NCBI GenBank assembly: GCA_001599815.1
Contig: BCIA01000006.1
Span: forward strand, 2,961 to 66,960
Source of the DNA: Furcasterigmium furcatum
Lineage: Eukaryota > Ascomycota > Sordariomycetes > Glomerellales > Plectosphaerellaceae
Direction of reading: 5' to 3'
Length of the DNA stretch: 64,000 bases
In this document: positions 10,409 through 20,098 of the stretch, one piece after another
Layout: the number at the start of each line of letters is the position of its first letter
Position numbering within the stretch: the stretch's first letter is position 1
The notes under the pieces: generated by a model
Database searches by the model: none
Told to the model about the DNA's origin: nothing
Seen by the model: the letters and a program-made list of their open reading frames with translations, nothing else
Translations under genes and position numbers: made by a program

Positions 10409-11275
10409 GGTTAGGTATGGCGTATAGTGTCTGACCGAGGTGTTCCTAGGCGTGGTCGTACAATTTGAGAGTGGGCAAAGCTAAGGTCGGCAGAAAAGTT
10501 AAAACAATGTGAGCAGCCCAGCACGCAGTTGGAGAACGCCATCAGAGAAGTAGGCCCGTCGCCTCCGGCAGCTTGCCTCGGCAGTTCAACAAGTTTCCTG
10601 TTTGGGGTCCGTTGTTTTTCTATCCCACATCTTCTTGCAGGGTGCCAAAACGTGGCTGATCAGGGGGCGAGCGACGGGGCGAGCGACGGAGAACTCCTGC
10701 AAATTAGCGGCCGGACCGGCAATACGCGGTCCCAACAAAGGCACTAAGCCCCAGTTATCAACTGCCTGGCCTGACATTAGAGGGCACTAAGTCGCTGCTA
10801 GAGAATGCTAGTCTGCGTGTGCACACAGACCTCCCACACCATCACCCGTTGTCGAGCCGTCCCGCTCAGGAGACGGCCCCGACGTTTCGATGGAGAGGAA
10901 AATTCGCGCCCCTGCCGCCAATGATGCCCGAGGTTCCTCGTCATCAATGCCTAATAAAGACTGACAGCTTGCCAGGTCTCCGGGAAATCGACCCAGCTGA
11001 TCTCAACCTTTCATGGCTAGCACCGCCGATCAAGTTTGACGGAACCCCTGGCTGCGGCAGTTGGACGCAGGGGCACAGATGTGCCCCCGAGAGACGGCAA
11101 AAGCTTCCGGTGTCGGTCACGGGGGTTCAAAGGACGAGCGAGAACTCGTTCTGTCGACCCGCTGTCGTTCCGGGTCACTTAGTCTGAAGCGTCACCACCA
11201 ACTTTGTTTGTCTCTGTCTTTTGCTTCCAGTTCATCTCATTCTCCTGTCCCAGCACAGTCGACGGAGTGCGTGCC
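10409..11275. other. Divergent intergenic region
   Basis: This 867 bp lies between the divergent alpha/beta hydrolase and the second PTH11-like gene and should hold both promoters. A short tandem duplication of GGGGCGAGCGAC occurs at about 10664-10689. Short open frames show no family resemblance. Confidence 0.45.
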
Positions 11276-12639
11276 ATGGCACCTTCTACGGAGTCGCAGC
11301 TGCCCGGAATCCCCGGCTACGACCCACACAACTTGCAGCCATGGATCGTCGAGGTTGTCATATCGATGACAATCCTCGCTCTGGTGTCAGTTGCTCTGCG
11401 CCTTGTCAGCAGGCATATGAAGGGCCAAGAGCTGTGGTGGGATGACTGGATGATCCTCTTCTCCATGGTAAGCACATGATAATGCCCAGCAGTCCCGACC
11501 CTCGCTTTCTACGGCGCCTGATTGGGACAGCTGGTAACATCAAGCCAGGGCTGGAACCTTGCAGTTGTGGGATTCATCTTCGCCATGTACGCCTACGGCA
11601 TGGGCATCCACGCCGATCTCGTCCCCTTGGAGGATATTGTCATGATGGCCAAATGGCTGGTCGTGGCAGAGATCTTCTACGCCTTCAACCTGGGCTGGAC
11701 GAAGCTGGGCCTCCTGCTTATGTACTATCGAATCTTCCGCATCCCCTACTTCAAGAAGATGACATGGATTGTGGGGGCCTTTGTCATGGCATGGGTCATC
11801 TGCATTACATTTCTGTTCATCTTCATCTGCGTCCCCGTCGAAAAGCTCTGGTATCCCGAGCTTCCAGGCTATTGTATCAACCAGGTTGGCACCTGGATCG
11901 CCAATGCCGCATCGACCATCTTCACGGACCTCGTCATCCTGCTTCTTCCCATTCCGCAGATCTGGAAGCTCCAGCTGCGGCGGACTGAGAAGGTCGGGTT
12001 GACCATCGCGTTCTGCCTCGGCTTCTTGTACGTCTCTCCCATTCCTAGCTGTCTTTGGGCTTGCAATTTGGTCTAACCAACCTCCTGAACAGCGTTGTCT
12101 TCGCCTCGGCGTACCGAACCAGCGTCCTCTTCACGTACGATCCCAATGACCCGACCTATACCCTAGCCCCAACCGTGGGATGGACTGCCATTGAGATGTC
12201 GGCAGGCATCGTCTCCGCTTGCCTGCCGACCATGTTGCCAATTCTTCGATGGCTTCGCCGCATGGTCGGTGTGCAGAGCCTGGCTGGGACTCTGCGGGGC
12301 ACTTCTGTCAAAGACTCCAAGCCGAACAGGAACGGTTCCGCCTTTGGCCACGAGTTGTCGTCCCAAGACATCATTCTGCAGAGCGACATGGTCTCACGCG
12401 GCAAGATGACAGGAAAGCCATTCTACCGACTGCCAGACGATGGGGACTCGGACACCGGAAAGGGGGGCGACGGCCCATCTATCCAGGTGGATGCTACCGA
12501 ACTGAATCTGAGGCCAGATGTAAAGGACTTTCAAGTAGCGATCAACACCTCTCCTTCAAGAGGGGGGAGTGAGGGTGACGTGCCACTGCATGAGATTCGA
12601 GTTCAGAAGGAGCTCAGGCAGTCGAGTCACCCAGCCTAG
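11276..12639 (+). CDS. Second PTH11-like seven-helix membrane protein
   Basis: Exons are 11276-11467, 11531-12027 and 12093-12639, giving 411 aa. Introns are 11468-11530 (63 nt) and 12028-12092 (65 nt). Key segments in order are WIVEVVISMTILALVSVALR, LWWDDWMILFSM, YGMGIHADL, FYAFNLGWTKLGLLLMYYRI, YCINQVGTWIANAASTI and VVFASAYRTSVLF, the arrangement of the fungal rhodopsin/PTH11 family. A hydrophilic cytosolic tail of about 150 residues follows. It is not a close copy of the receptor at 5.8-7.1 kb, so the two are not a recent tandem duplication. It probably acts at the plasma membrane as a sensor; ligand unknown. Confidence 0.88.
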
Positions 12640-13049
12640 GTTCGAGATAAACGCTGTCCCTCGAGCGAGGTCACATGGAGGCTGCGTCCGGAGTCACCAG
12701 GGACGGCGTTATCACCAGTCGGCTTGGGTAGAAGCGGCCTCCAGGTGGAGGACGACATGGTCATCGGAAACCGCAGTGCGTTCTGGTTGCCATAGGCTTG
12801 GTGACGACACGGCTGAGAGGACACTGCTACGTGGCCTTCAGTCGCAGCGTGGAGGAGGAAGCGGTCGTCCTAATTGCATCACGAGCCGTAATCTGTGCTG
12901 GCTCGGACAGACGCCCGCGTTGCGCCGGTTTGCAGGGAGAGGAAGGTGGACAGGCATTGTGAGGAGGTGGCACTTCTACTCACAGGGTCAAGTAACCTGG
13001 TCGTCTATGGCGCAACCTCCAAAACCTTCGTCAAACTTAAGGCCATCTA
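12640..13049. other. Intergenic region
   Basis: This 410 bp lies between the second PTH11-like gene and the Helitron relic. The open frame 12569-13054 overlaps the receptor's 3' end in another frame and is a chance frame. Nothing else is recognised. Confidence 0.4.
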
Positions 13050-14230
13050 GATAGATAGCGAGATATAAGGGCGAGAGTACTGAATCGACAAGAATTCCAT
13101 GGACAAAGGTCTTCGTGGACTCATACGATTCCCAGCTCTGCGACGGGCTGGTAACGGGAGTCAGCAGTGCTCTGCGTTGCCGCCTTCACTCGGGCTGACA
13201 TACCTTCTGTGATACGAATCATTTTCCTCGGCGAAATCCATAGCCAAGTACCCGTCGAGGCAGACGGCCACCTGTTGCTTCGGGCGCCGCAACGTCTGAA
13301 TCCATAGTTTGGACAGCGGCCAGGACCTGTCTACTTCCACTTCGCCAGAGGCGACATCCTGTCCCTTCCGCTTCAACTTCACGACCGACATGCAGTCGTA
13401 TAAGGCCAGCCCTTCGAAAAGCCTGCCACGGTGCGGATACACTTGCAACAACGACGTTCTCTCTCCGGCCTCGCCAAGCATGACCGTCTCTCCAGACTGC
13501 TCGTCTCCGCCATCCCTACCTGCAGCGACCTTCAGGAGGCGCCAATGCCGGACGACATGCCAATACATGGTGCACACGTTCAGGAACGTCCAGGCTCTGC
13601 TGTTCGTGAATTCCGTACCGTAGCCCTGGAAATAGGCCACGACCTCCACCTGCGACAGCGCCCGTTCCGTCACAATCCGGTTTGCGACCCGTAATAGGAG
13701 CTGTCGCGTTCCATTTTCCCCTTCGCCGCTCCCGCTCGAGCCTTGAGCGTCGTTCGGCTGGCTTCTCGCCTTGCTGTCACCCAGGAGCCGAATCAGCTCT
13801 TTCGCTGCCACGACCCGCTTCCATACCGGGTCGCATAGATTGTCACGTAATATATCAGTGACAAACCTTTGCATTTCGTCACGATGAAGGATACATCGTG
13901 GTTATGGCGCAATCCCACCGCCATCGCCTTATTCCAACGATTCACCAGGCTGTGGCCACGCCGGATACGCAGCAGTCCGTCCTCCGTGAAGCTAGTCTTT
14001 TCTACCCTTGGCCAAGGCGCGCCGAACCGGCAGAGATTCTGCTTCTGTCGCCTTCCAATGGCGTACTTCACGCACGTTGGGCTGTGCGTGTGAACTTGGG
14101 TGGTGCCGGCACAGAAGTTTGCTTCGTCCTCGAATGATCCGGACAATCGAGGCGTGTTACCCACCAGCCCAGGGATGTCCGCCGTTACCGATCTCTCCGC
14201 ATGCACGGCAGCCGATGCTCCTTCGTCAAG
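13050..14230 (-). mobile_element. Helitron relic (internal segment of a RepHel-type protein)
   Basis: Read on the minus strand across two shifted frames, the translation gives THSPTCVKYAIGRRQKQNL, CRFGAPWPRVEKTSFTEDGL, RGHSLVNRWNKAMAVGLRHN, KGLSLIYYVTIYAT, then DPVWKRVVAAKELIRLL, RVANRIVTERALSQVEVVA, WTFLNVCTMYWHVVRHW, YPHRGRLFEGLALYDCMSVV and CLDGYLAMDFAEENDSYHRR. This order matches the region between the Rep-like and Pif1-helicase parts of fungal Helitron proteins as I know them. A frameshift near 13850 and missing ends show that it is a decayed fragment. Unlike the left-edge island it is not AT-rich, so decay here is by indel rather than heavy RIP. Confidence 0.75.
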
Positions 14231-14888
14231 GTCCCGCTGGACATGTCAGATGTTTCAGGTCTTGCTTCTCAACCTCGTGGGCAACGAACCTCCGAAAATA
14301 CACTGTCCATGTACTTGATCCCGCTGTTGCGGTATGCGGCGTGCTCCTCTCCCCGGATGTCCACGGAAAGGGTACTTTAGTGCATGTTTCCCTGGAGCCA
14401 TAGGAGGCCGTGAAGGTGGAGAGCACCCCTCTCGTTCGTCTCTACCGCTCCATAGTACTGGCTGACGCGGCCGAACACCGACTCCTCCCCATGTCATTGC
14501 AAGGAAATAGGGATATATAAAGGCCCGGCACCTGGTCTGAGGGGTCTCGAGGGCAGCCTGTAGGGAATAGGGGAGCGGAGCAGTAAACCGCAGAGAAGTC
14601 CCCTAGAAAATCATCCACGGTCCCGTTGTCTCTATCCGTCGGGTGCCGTTTATGGCAGATGGATAGAGGAAGAATGATGGCCATTGACACTCCTAGCCTG
14701 TCCATGAAAGCTGGACGATAAAACCTCGGAAGCCGAAGATCGCCCGGGAGGGTGACAGAGGCATCCTCCGGCCATGCTACCTCCGCTTGCTTTCCCGAGA
14801 CCCGTTCGACTAAGCATATTAGCAAACCAGGTGTGCTTACTTCGGCTGATGCCGGCGGGCAATAAGAGGCCTACTTTGCTGAAGCCAT
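14231..14888. other. Intergenic region
   Basis: This 658 bp follows the Helitron relic and reaches the 3' end of the YkoF-like gene. It may contain unreadable Helitron remains. Short frames on the minus strand have no family resemblance. Confidence 0.4.
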
Positions 14889-15503
14889 CTAAGCTTGGGC
14901 CTTGCTCGGGCTGTTAGCCGAAACGGTGAGATCAATGGCGAGGTGGCCCGCAGGCGATCCGAAGCGCAGAAACGCCTCACTTAGCGTCGCAAAGACGGCG
15001 CCGGCATCACCGCGCAGCGTAGTGCAGAAGTTCTTAGATTTGCCAAAAACCCCGGACCGCTTGAGGAAGTCGATGCAGCCGTAGATCTCGTCCATGTGGT
15101 GCCCGGCGCCGAGCGGGTAGAGCGAGAGCTGCGCGGCGACGACCTGGTCGCAGGAGGGCGCGCCCAAAACATTAGCGAGCGCCTCCTCGATGCGGGTCGC
15201 GATAGGCGTGCCGAAGTCGCGGCCGGCGATGGGCGTGCAAATGGGGTCATCCGGCTCGCCGGGGCAGCCGCGCGAGACGGTGGCGTGCAGGACGCAGTGG
15301 ACGCCGTTGCGGGAGGCGGCGACGTGCAGGTCGCGCATGGCGGGGAAGAGCTCCTGCGGGGGACCGACGAGAAGGGTTGAGAGGTCGTCGGTCTCGATGC
15401 GGAAGCGCTCGCGGTAGGGGTCGAGGGCAGAGAGGCTGCCAAGGATAATGCGGACGAAGTCGTCCGCCATCGGGTAGAGGGAAATTTGGGCGCCGGAAAA
15501 CAT
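14889..15503 (-). CDS. YkoF-family (thiamine/HMP-binding type) protein
   Basis: Single exon, 204 aa from the ATG at 15503. That start places the first conserved block right at the N-terminus. Two similar halves are seen: SGAQISLYPMADDFVRIIL with LVGPPQELFPAMRDL, and VVAAQLSLYPLGAGHHMDEI with DAGAVFATLSEAFLRFG. The duplicated QxSLYPL motif and total length match YkoF-type proteins, whose bacterial member binds hydroxymethylpyrimidine/thiamine. There is no signal peptide or membrane helix. It lies 104 bp downstream of the DUF2264 gene on the same strand. A role in that cluster is unproven. A longer frame upstream of the ATG has no conserved content. Confidence 0.8.
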   Translation of the reverse strand: MFSGAQISLYPMADDFVRIILGSLSALDPYRERFRIETDDLSTLLVGPPQELFPAMRDLHVAASRNGVHCVLHATVSRGCPGEPDDPICTPIAGRDFGTPIATRIEEALANVLGAPSCDQVVAAQLSLYPLGAGHHMDEIYGCIDFLKRSGVFGKSKNFCTTLRGDAGAVFATLSEAFLRFGSPAGHLAIDLTVSANSPSKAQA

Positions 15504-15607
15504 CTTTGCTCGCTTTGCCGCTGGTCCTGGATGATGCGTGAAAGTGTATATCCCAAGCTTGAATACTTTGAGATATTTTATGCCTGTTGGGTTTATGAAT
15601 CTATCCG

Positions 15608-17859
15608 TTAGACAAGTCTTTTGTGATGAAAATTGCATAGGTCGAATTCGGGATCCACCCCCATACTTCCGAAGTCTACTTTTCGTAGATTCGACAAGCT
15701 GCGCCACATGTTCAGGACTTCCAATGAAGCTGAAACCCTCTCATCCACGGCGAAGATACCTGTGATAAAGTTAAAGGTAGTGTACTCCCCCAAGGTGGTC
15801 TTGCTGATCTCAGTGAAGTCTATTGTATGCGTAATGGATGGGATGAGAGTCCTTTGAATCATGATGTTGGTGTTGGCATGAGGCTTGATCGGCGTACCCT
15901 CTGTCCGGACGCTGGCTGAGCCAGGCATTCCGGGCTTTGTTAGGTCTAGAACGCCGCTGATTCCCGACTCGGACTGAATGAGAGACCTGTTGGGCGTTTT
16001 CCACCAGCCTTCCACTCCCTCACCGACTTGAGAAAGCAGTGCATCACCGTCCTCATGGCATGGGCTTTCAGATATGTGGGTGCCATGTGAAGAGACGCCA
16101 GATATAGAGAACCCGCTGTCCACGCATCGCAGCTACTTGAGAGCTCCGCCGCGTATAGCCGAAGCGGAACAGCGTATCTGGTGAGTGCGTAGGTGCCACC
16201 CGGGAAATTTCCTCACAGGCGGGATCAGCGTCGTGACAACCTCAACATCTAGGTGATTGAACGGCTTGTAGGTGCTCCTGAGATTGGGCACAGTTTCGCC
16301 GCCCAGCTGAATTGAACCCACTCGTTGGCTGTACGGGTCCCAAAGAACCTTCCAGCATTTGCCGCCGTCGTAGCTCAGCGCCAAGGTACTGTCCGGGGCG
16401 AGATTCTTGAGAGACTGCCCGGCAACGGAGACGCTGAGCCCAAAAGCCGACGAGTAGGCGAGTTTCCCGTACTTGGACTCCTTTGCCTTGTGATCAACAT
16501 CGGTGTGCTGGCCTGTAGAGAGGAGGAAGTGATGTTCAGGGGTATTGCATAGAATTTGTCTCGGTCGCTCCAGCAGATATACTTCGCCGAGATGTGGCAT
16601 GACCTTGAGGGGATACTGATCTTCTTCGCTTGTCCAGAATGGATGATCTTCGGGCAACCCGGCCGCGATGAAGGACTTGACGCACCAGTACACGGACTGG
16701 GGGGAGTTGTAGTCCTCCGACATGTACGAGTTGGGATCTGGTATCGTTAGCCGATGGGAGTTAAATACTATTGGTAATGATGGGTTGTGAACCTACAGGT
16801 GTAGCCAATGGACAGGGATCCGCCAATGTTGAACATATCCTCCTGGCAAGACCACCATCTCAGGTGGCGAAGGAGCATGCCCTTGACTGCCCCAGGATTG
16901 TCGAGCGGTGCCGGAAGGTGTACTTCTGCCTGTGCGCAAGCCGCCCAGAAGCCTGCAAAAGCGAACCTATACGTCAAGCTGCGGCCAAAAGGGATGGCAG
17001 CGCCTACGAGAGTACAACGTGAGATCAGCAAAAGAGGACATGACAAGATTTTAGGTATCCACTTACCCTGTGGGCTGAAGTATCGCCAGAATCCAGTAGA
17101 AAACTGTCTCGCCTGGTCTTTGTATCTCTGGGTCCTCTCAGAGTCGAAGTCGGGCGCAAGCCTGACGTAGAGAAGCTGGGCAAACTGGATGGCAAAACTT
17201 CCCGAGTAGTAATCGGCTTGCTTCCTCTCCGCACACCAGGCGCCGTCACTGTTCCAGCCATCGCCTAGGTAAAATGCGTCCAAAATCTCGAAATCATCTT
17301 TGATGCACTCCTGGACCCTTGCGAGCGGCACCCCGAGGGTTTTGGTCAGGGCGAGATTGACAAAGACTCTGAACCATCGCCAGTTGTTCTTTGGCATGGA
17401 TTTTCCATTAATCTGGCTCAGCCACGCGACGAGATTCGCTCGCGCAGCGGGATCATTTTCGAATGCAAAGGTCTTGGGTGTGGTGAGCAAGGTGTAAGCG
17501 ATGGATTCCATCTCAACCATGCGTTGGTCGTGTTCGATGAGATCACCCCAGTACTCGGTCGAGGCTGGGTCGACACCGTTCTTGATGCCCGTGACCCATC
17601 CCTCCAGGTCAATTCCCAAATCGCTCGGGGAGTCCTGGAACTGGTCGAAGAGATTCGCCAGGAGCCAAAGAGGCCGGGCAAACCCCTCCAGCTGAGCTGA
17701 ATGCTCGCTAAAGTGTGCCCCGGTAGCTGTCGGGATTTTGACCCTTGCTTTGCCGGGGGATCGGTACTGTTCGAGCGGCCGTATGAGTGCTGCACCACCG
17801 CGGATGAAGTCCGACCGAGTCTTGAACGGATTGTCTGAGAAGCCGCTGAGGAACGGCAT
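15608..17859 (-). CDS. DUF2264 family protein, reading frame interrupted by an in-frame amber codon
   Basis: Exons are 17859-17067, 17003-16797 and 16737 onward; introns are 17004-17066 (63 nt, in frame) and 16738-16796 (59 nt). Family landmarks are AHFSEHSAQLEGFARPLWLL, WYFSPQGAAIPFGRSLTYRF-like joining across intron 1, GGSLSIGYTYPNSYMSEDYN across intron 2, and PGWHLRTHQIR. A TAG at 16133-16135 ends a 534 aa product. The same frame then stays open to a TAA at 15608 (709 aa in total if read through), and that tail continues family-like sequence (SGISGVLDL, RTLIPSI). DUF2264 proteins are thought to pair an alpha/alpha barrel with a beta-sandwich domain and often neighbour uronate hydrolases. 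There is no signal peptide, so it is probably cytosolic. It is either a truncated protein or a pseudogene. Confidence 0.75.
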
Positions 17860-18046
17860 GGTCAAGGCCGAGGGGGCAGAAAGCTGGAACCGGGTGACTT
17901 TTTGTCGAGCGTAGCAATGCGTGTTGCTCGATATCCCCGTGAAACAACCGCGTCTTGAGGCTGCCGCATTGCATTAGGACTGCGAGGTCATGAACTCGGA
18001 AATAAAGACTGAACCTCATACTTGTATCTGTCATCTGGCAATGGTT

Positions 18047-18066
18047 TCGGACGGACATTCGTCCGA
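18047..18066. promoter_or_regulatory. Perfect inverted repeat, CGG-N12-CCG type candidate operator
   Basis: TCGGACG, six bases, then CGTCCGA form an exact 7-bp inverted repeat. It contains CGG and CCG half-sites separated by 12 bases, the geometry that dimeric Zn2Cys6 proteins use. It lies 188 bp upstream of the DUF2264 start and 331 bp upstream of the GH88 start. Confidence 0.55.
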
Positions 18067-18358
18067 TGCTCCCCCACCATCTCCGCACTTTTCGCGCAGT
18101 TGAGACTCGGAGGATCGTCAACGGACAGCGGATGATTCAGTAAACCCCAGCAGATATGCCACCGAGTTCGCCCCGGAGAGAGAATCCCGGAGTCGTCATC
18201 AGCGATTGCAATGATTTAACAGTACTCGAAGTGCCCACACCGAAGGAATGGAGGACTTGACGCCTCGGCCCACGAAAAGATCGATTAAAGGGGCTCGCCA
18301 TTCTCGTTTGACAGCATTTGGAAGCTGTTTCCATCATTAGCCGAGTCTCGAACACCCA

Positions 18359-18381
18359 AGTCTCTCTCTCTCTCTCTCTTC
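18359..18381 (+). repeat. CT microsatellite / pyrimidine tract before GH88 start
   Basis: About nine consecutive CT dinucleotides end 16 bp before the GH88 ATG. Such pyrimidine tracts are common near fungal transcription starts, so it may mark the core promoter or 5' leader. Confidence 0.7.
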
Positions 18382-18396
18382 TGCCTGCTCGCCAAC

Positions 18397-19959
18397 ATGG
18401 CACCATCGGCCATCATAACATCCGAAACCATGGCGTTGAAAAGCCATGCATCCGGACCGCAAGCCACCCGCATTGGCGCTGACCTTGCGGAGCTCTACGC
18501 CGAAAATGTCACGGCCAAAGTCTACCGAACGGCAGTCAAACACCTCATGGCACAAGGAAACACCAAGGCCGAGCTCCTCCTGAATACCGCGACACCTGCC
18601 CCCGAACGCCTCCTCCCTCGGAGGTTTCCGGAGACTGTGGCTCAATCTGGAGACAGCGCCAATCATTACAGCCTGCGTGAAGCCAAGTTCTGGACTTGTG
18701 GCTTCTTCCCTGGCACACTCTACAGTTTATTGGAACGATATGTCAAGTTCCCCAGGTCTGCCAACATTGGCTCAGGAGAGTTGAGCGTTCTTCGGTTACG
18801 ATCCGAGATTGAGTCACTCTGTAAGCTGTGGGCCGAGCCCCTTCACGAGATGGCCAACCGCAAAGACACTCACGACGTCGGATTTATCGTCATGCCGGCC
18901 CTGCAGAAGAGCTGGGAAATGACAGGCGACGTGCGAGCCCTCGACTCCATCATTCGTGCCGCTTGGAGCTTGGCATCCAGGTACATATCGGCTGCCAAAG
19001 CCATCCGCAGCTGGGATCAGCATACCCAGAAGCACAGATCATTCATCGGCCAATCTGAGAACGCCCTCATCATCATCGACAGCATGTGTAACCTGGACCT
19101 GTTATACTACGCCGCCAGCCACCTGCCGCGCGAAGAGGGCAAGAAGCTGTACGACATCGCGACAACACATGCTGACACCGTGCAGAAGGTGATTCTTCGA
19201 CAGGAGAAGAGGGCGGCGTCCTTGGAGTATGCATACCGCGGGCAGTGGTACTCTACATGCCACGTTGCCAACATTGATCCCACCACCGGGGATCTCAAGC
19301 AGCAGTGGACCGCTCAGGGGTACAGCGACACGTCGACGTGGGCGCGAGGACAGGCCTGGGGCGTCATGGGCTACGCGCAGACATACACATGGACCAAGGA
19401 CAGGAAATATCTTGACATCGCGTGCGGCCTTGCCGAGTTTTTCCTGTACAGGATGGACACGAGTCCCGCGTATGTGGAAATTGCGACCGGCGCCAACGGT
19501 AATTCCAATCTCGATGGAGCAGGTTCCCGTCACCGGCGGCGCGGTCGCTATGTGCCCCTCTGGGACTTTGATGCACCGATCGAGAATGAGTCCTTTCCTC
19601 TTCGCGACTCGTCTGCCGGCACCATCGCAGCGAACGGCATGCTCATCATCTCTCAGGCCTTTGCGAGCCTCGGGGACAACCGTCTGGCGGACCGCTTCCG
19701 CACCGCCGCTGTAGACATAGTCGGGGATCTGCTCGCCGTGGCTCTTGCTCCGGAGAAGGCCAAGCTCGTCATCGACGCTGATGGCCTGACAGATGTGGAG
19801 GACACCACTGTTGGGAAGACTTTCGAGGGGCTCATGAAATATGGCACGGCTTGCTATCAGGAATTCGCCAACAACCGGTATGCCAACCATGCCATCGTCT
19901 ACGGAGACTACTACCTGGTAGAGTTTGGAAACCGCCTTTTGCGGCTCGAGTTGGATTAG
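18397..19959 (+). CDS. GH88 unsaturated glucuronyl hydrolase
   Basis: Single exon, 520 aa. It hydrolyses 4,5-unsaturated uronic acid from the non-reducing end of oligosaccharides produced by polysaccharide lyases. Family landmarks are KFWTCGFFPGTLY, the general-acid region THDVGFIVMPAL (Asp160), IIIDSMCNLDLL (Asp228), TWARGQAWGVMGYAQTY and a C-terminal NHAIVYGDYYLVEFGNRLL. Asp160 and Asp228 are inferred to match Asp88/Asp149 of the Bacillus enzyme. No signal peptide: the N-terminus is polar, so action in the cytosol on imported oligosaccharides is likely. It shares a promoter with DUF2264 and converges on a Zn2Cys6 regulator. The polymer (glycosaminoglycan, arabinogalactan or pectic side chain) cannot be told from sequence. 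Confidence 0.92.
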   Translation: MAPSAIITSETMALKSHASGPQATRIGADLAELYAENVTAKVYRTAVKHLMAQGNTKAELLLNTATPAPERLLPRRFPETVAQSGDSANHYSLREAKFWTCGFFPGTLYSLLERYVKFPRSANIGSGELSVLRLRSEIESLCKLWAEPLHEMANRKDTHDVGFIVMPALQKSWEMTGDVRALDSIIRAAWSLASRYISAAKAIRSWDQHTQKHRSFIGQSENALIIIDSMCNLDLLYYAASHLPREEGKKLYDIATTHADTVQKVILRQEKRAASLEYAYRGQWYSTCHVANIDPTTGDLKQQWTAQGYSDTSTWARGQAWGVMGYAQTYTWTKDRKYLDIACGLAEFFLYRMDTSPAYVEIATGANGNSNLDGAGSRHRRRGRYVPLWDFDAPIENESFPLRDSSAGTIAANGMLIISQAFASLGDNRLADRFRTAAVDIVGDLLAVALAPEKAKLVIDADGLTDVEDTTVGKTFEGLMKYGTACYQEFANNRYANHAIVYGDYYLVEFGNRLLRLELD

Positions 19960-20098
19960 TATGAGCAACTTAGAAGGTTTCTTGACTTGGAGGGTGCATA
20001 TCACCCTGGGCCTGAACACGCTGTTCATAGATCTTCGACAGGATTTGAGCAAGTATGAATATCTTTCTGCGTGAATTGCGAATAGACATTGCAGGCTG

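Larger units (their letters stand above)
17860..18396. promoter_or_regulatory. Shared divergent promoter of DUF2264 and GH88 genes
   Basis: The two start codons are 537 bp apart and point away from each other, so both promoters lie here. Besides the palindrome at 18047-18066, a CCGGAG direct repeat occurs at 18173-18178 and 18187-18192. CGG triplets in repeated arrangement are typical of Zn2Cys6 binding regions, and such a regulator is encoded next door at 20.1-22.8 kb. Confidence 0.55.

Noticed and set aside
16080..16200. Intron or programmed readthrough to bypass the DUF2264 amber codon
   Set aside because: All GT-AG pairs are too short, out of frame, or remove conserved residues; a GC-AG option would be only 33 nt. 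The known fungal readthrough context is UGA CUA, not UAG CUG.
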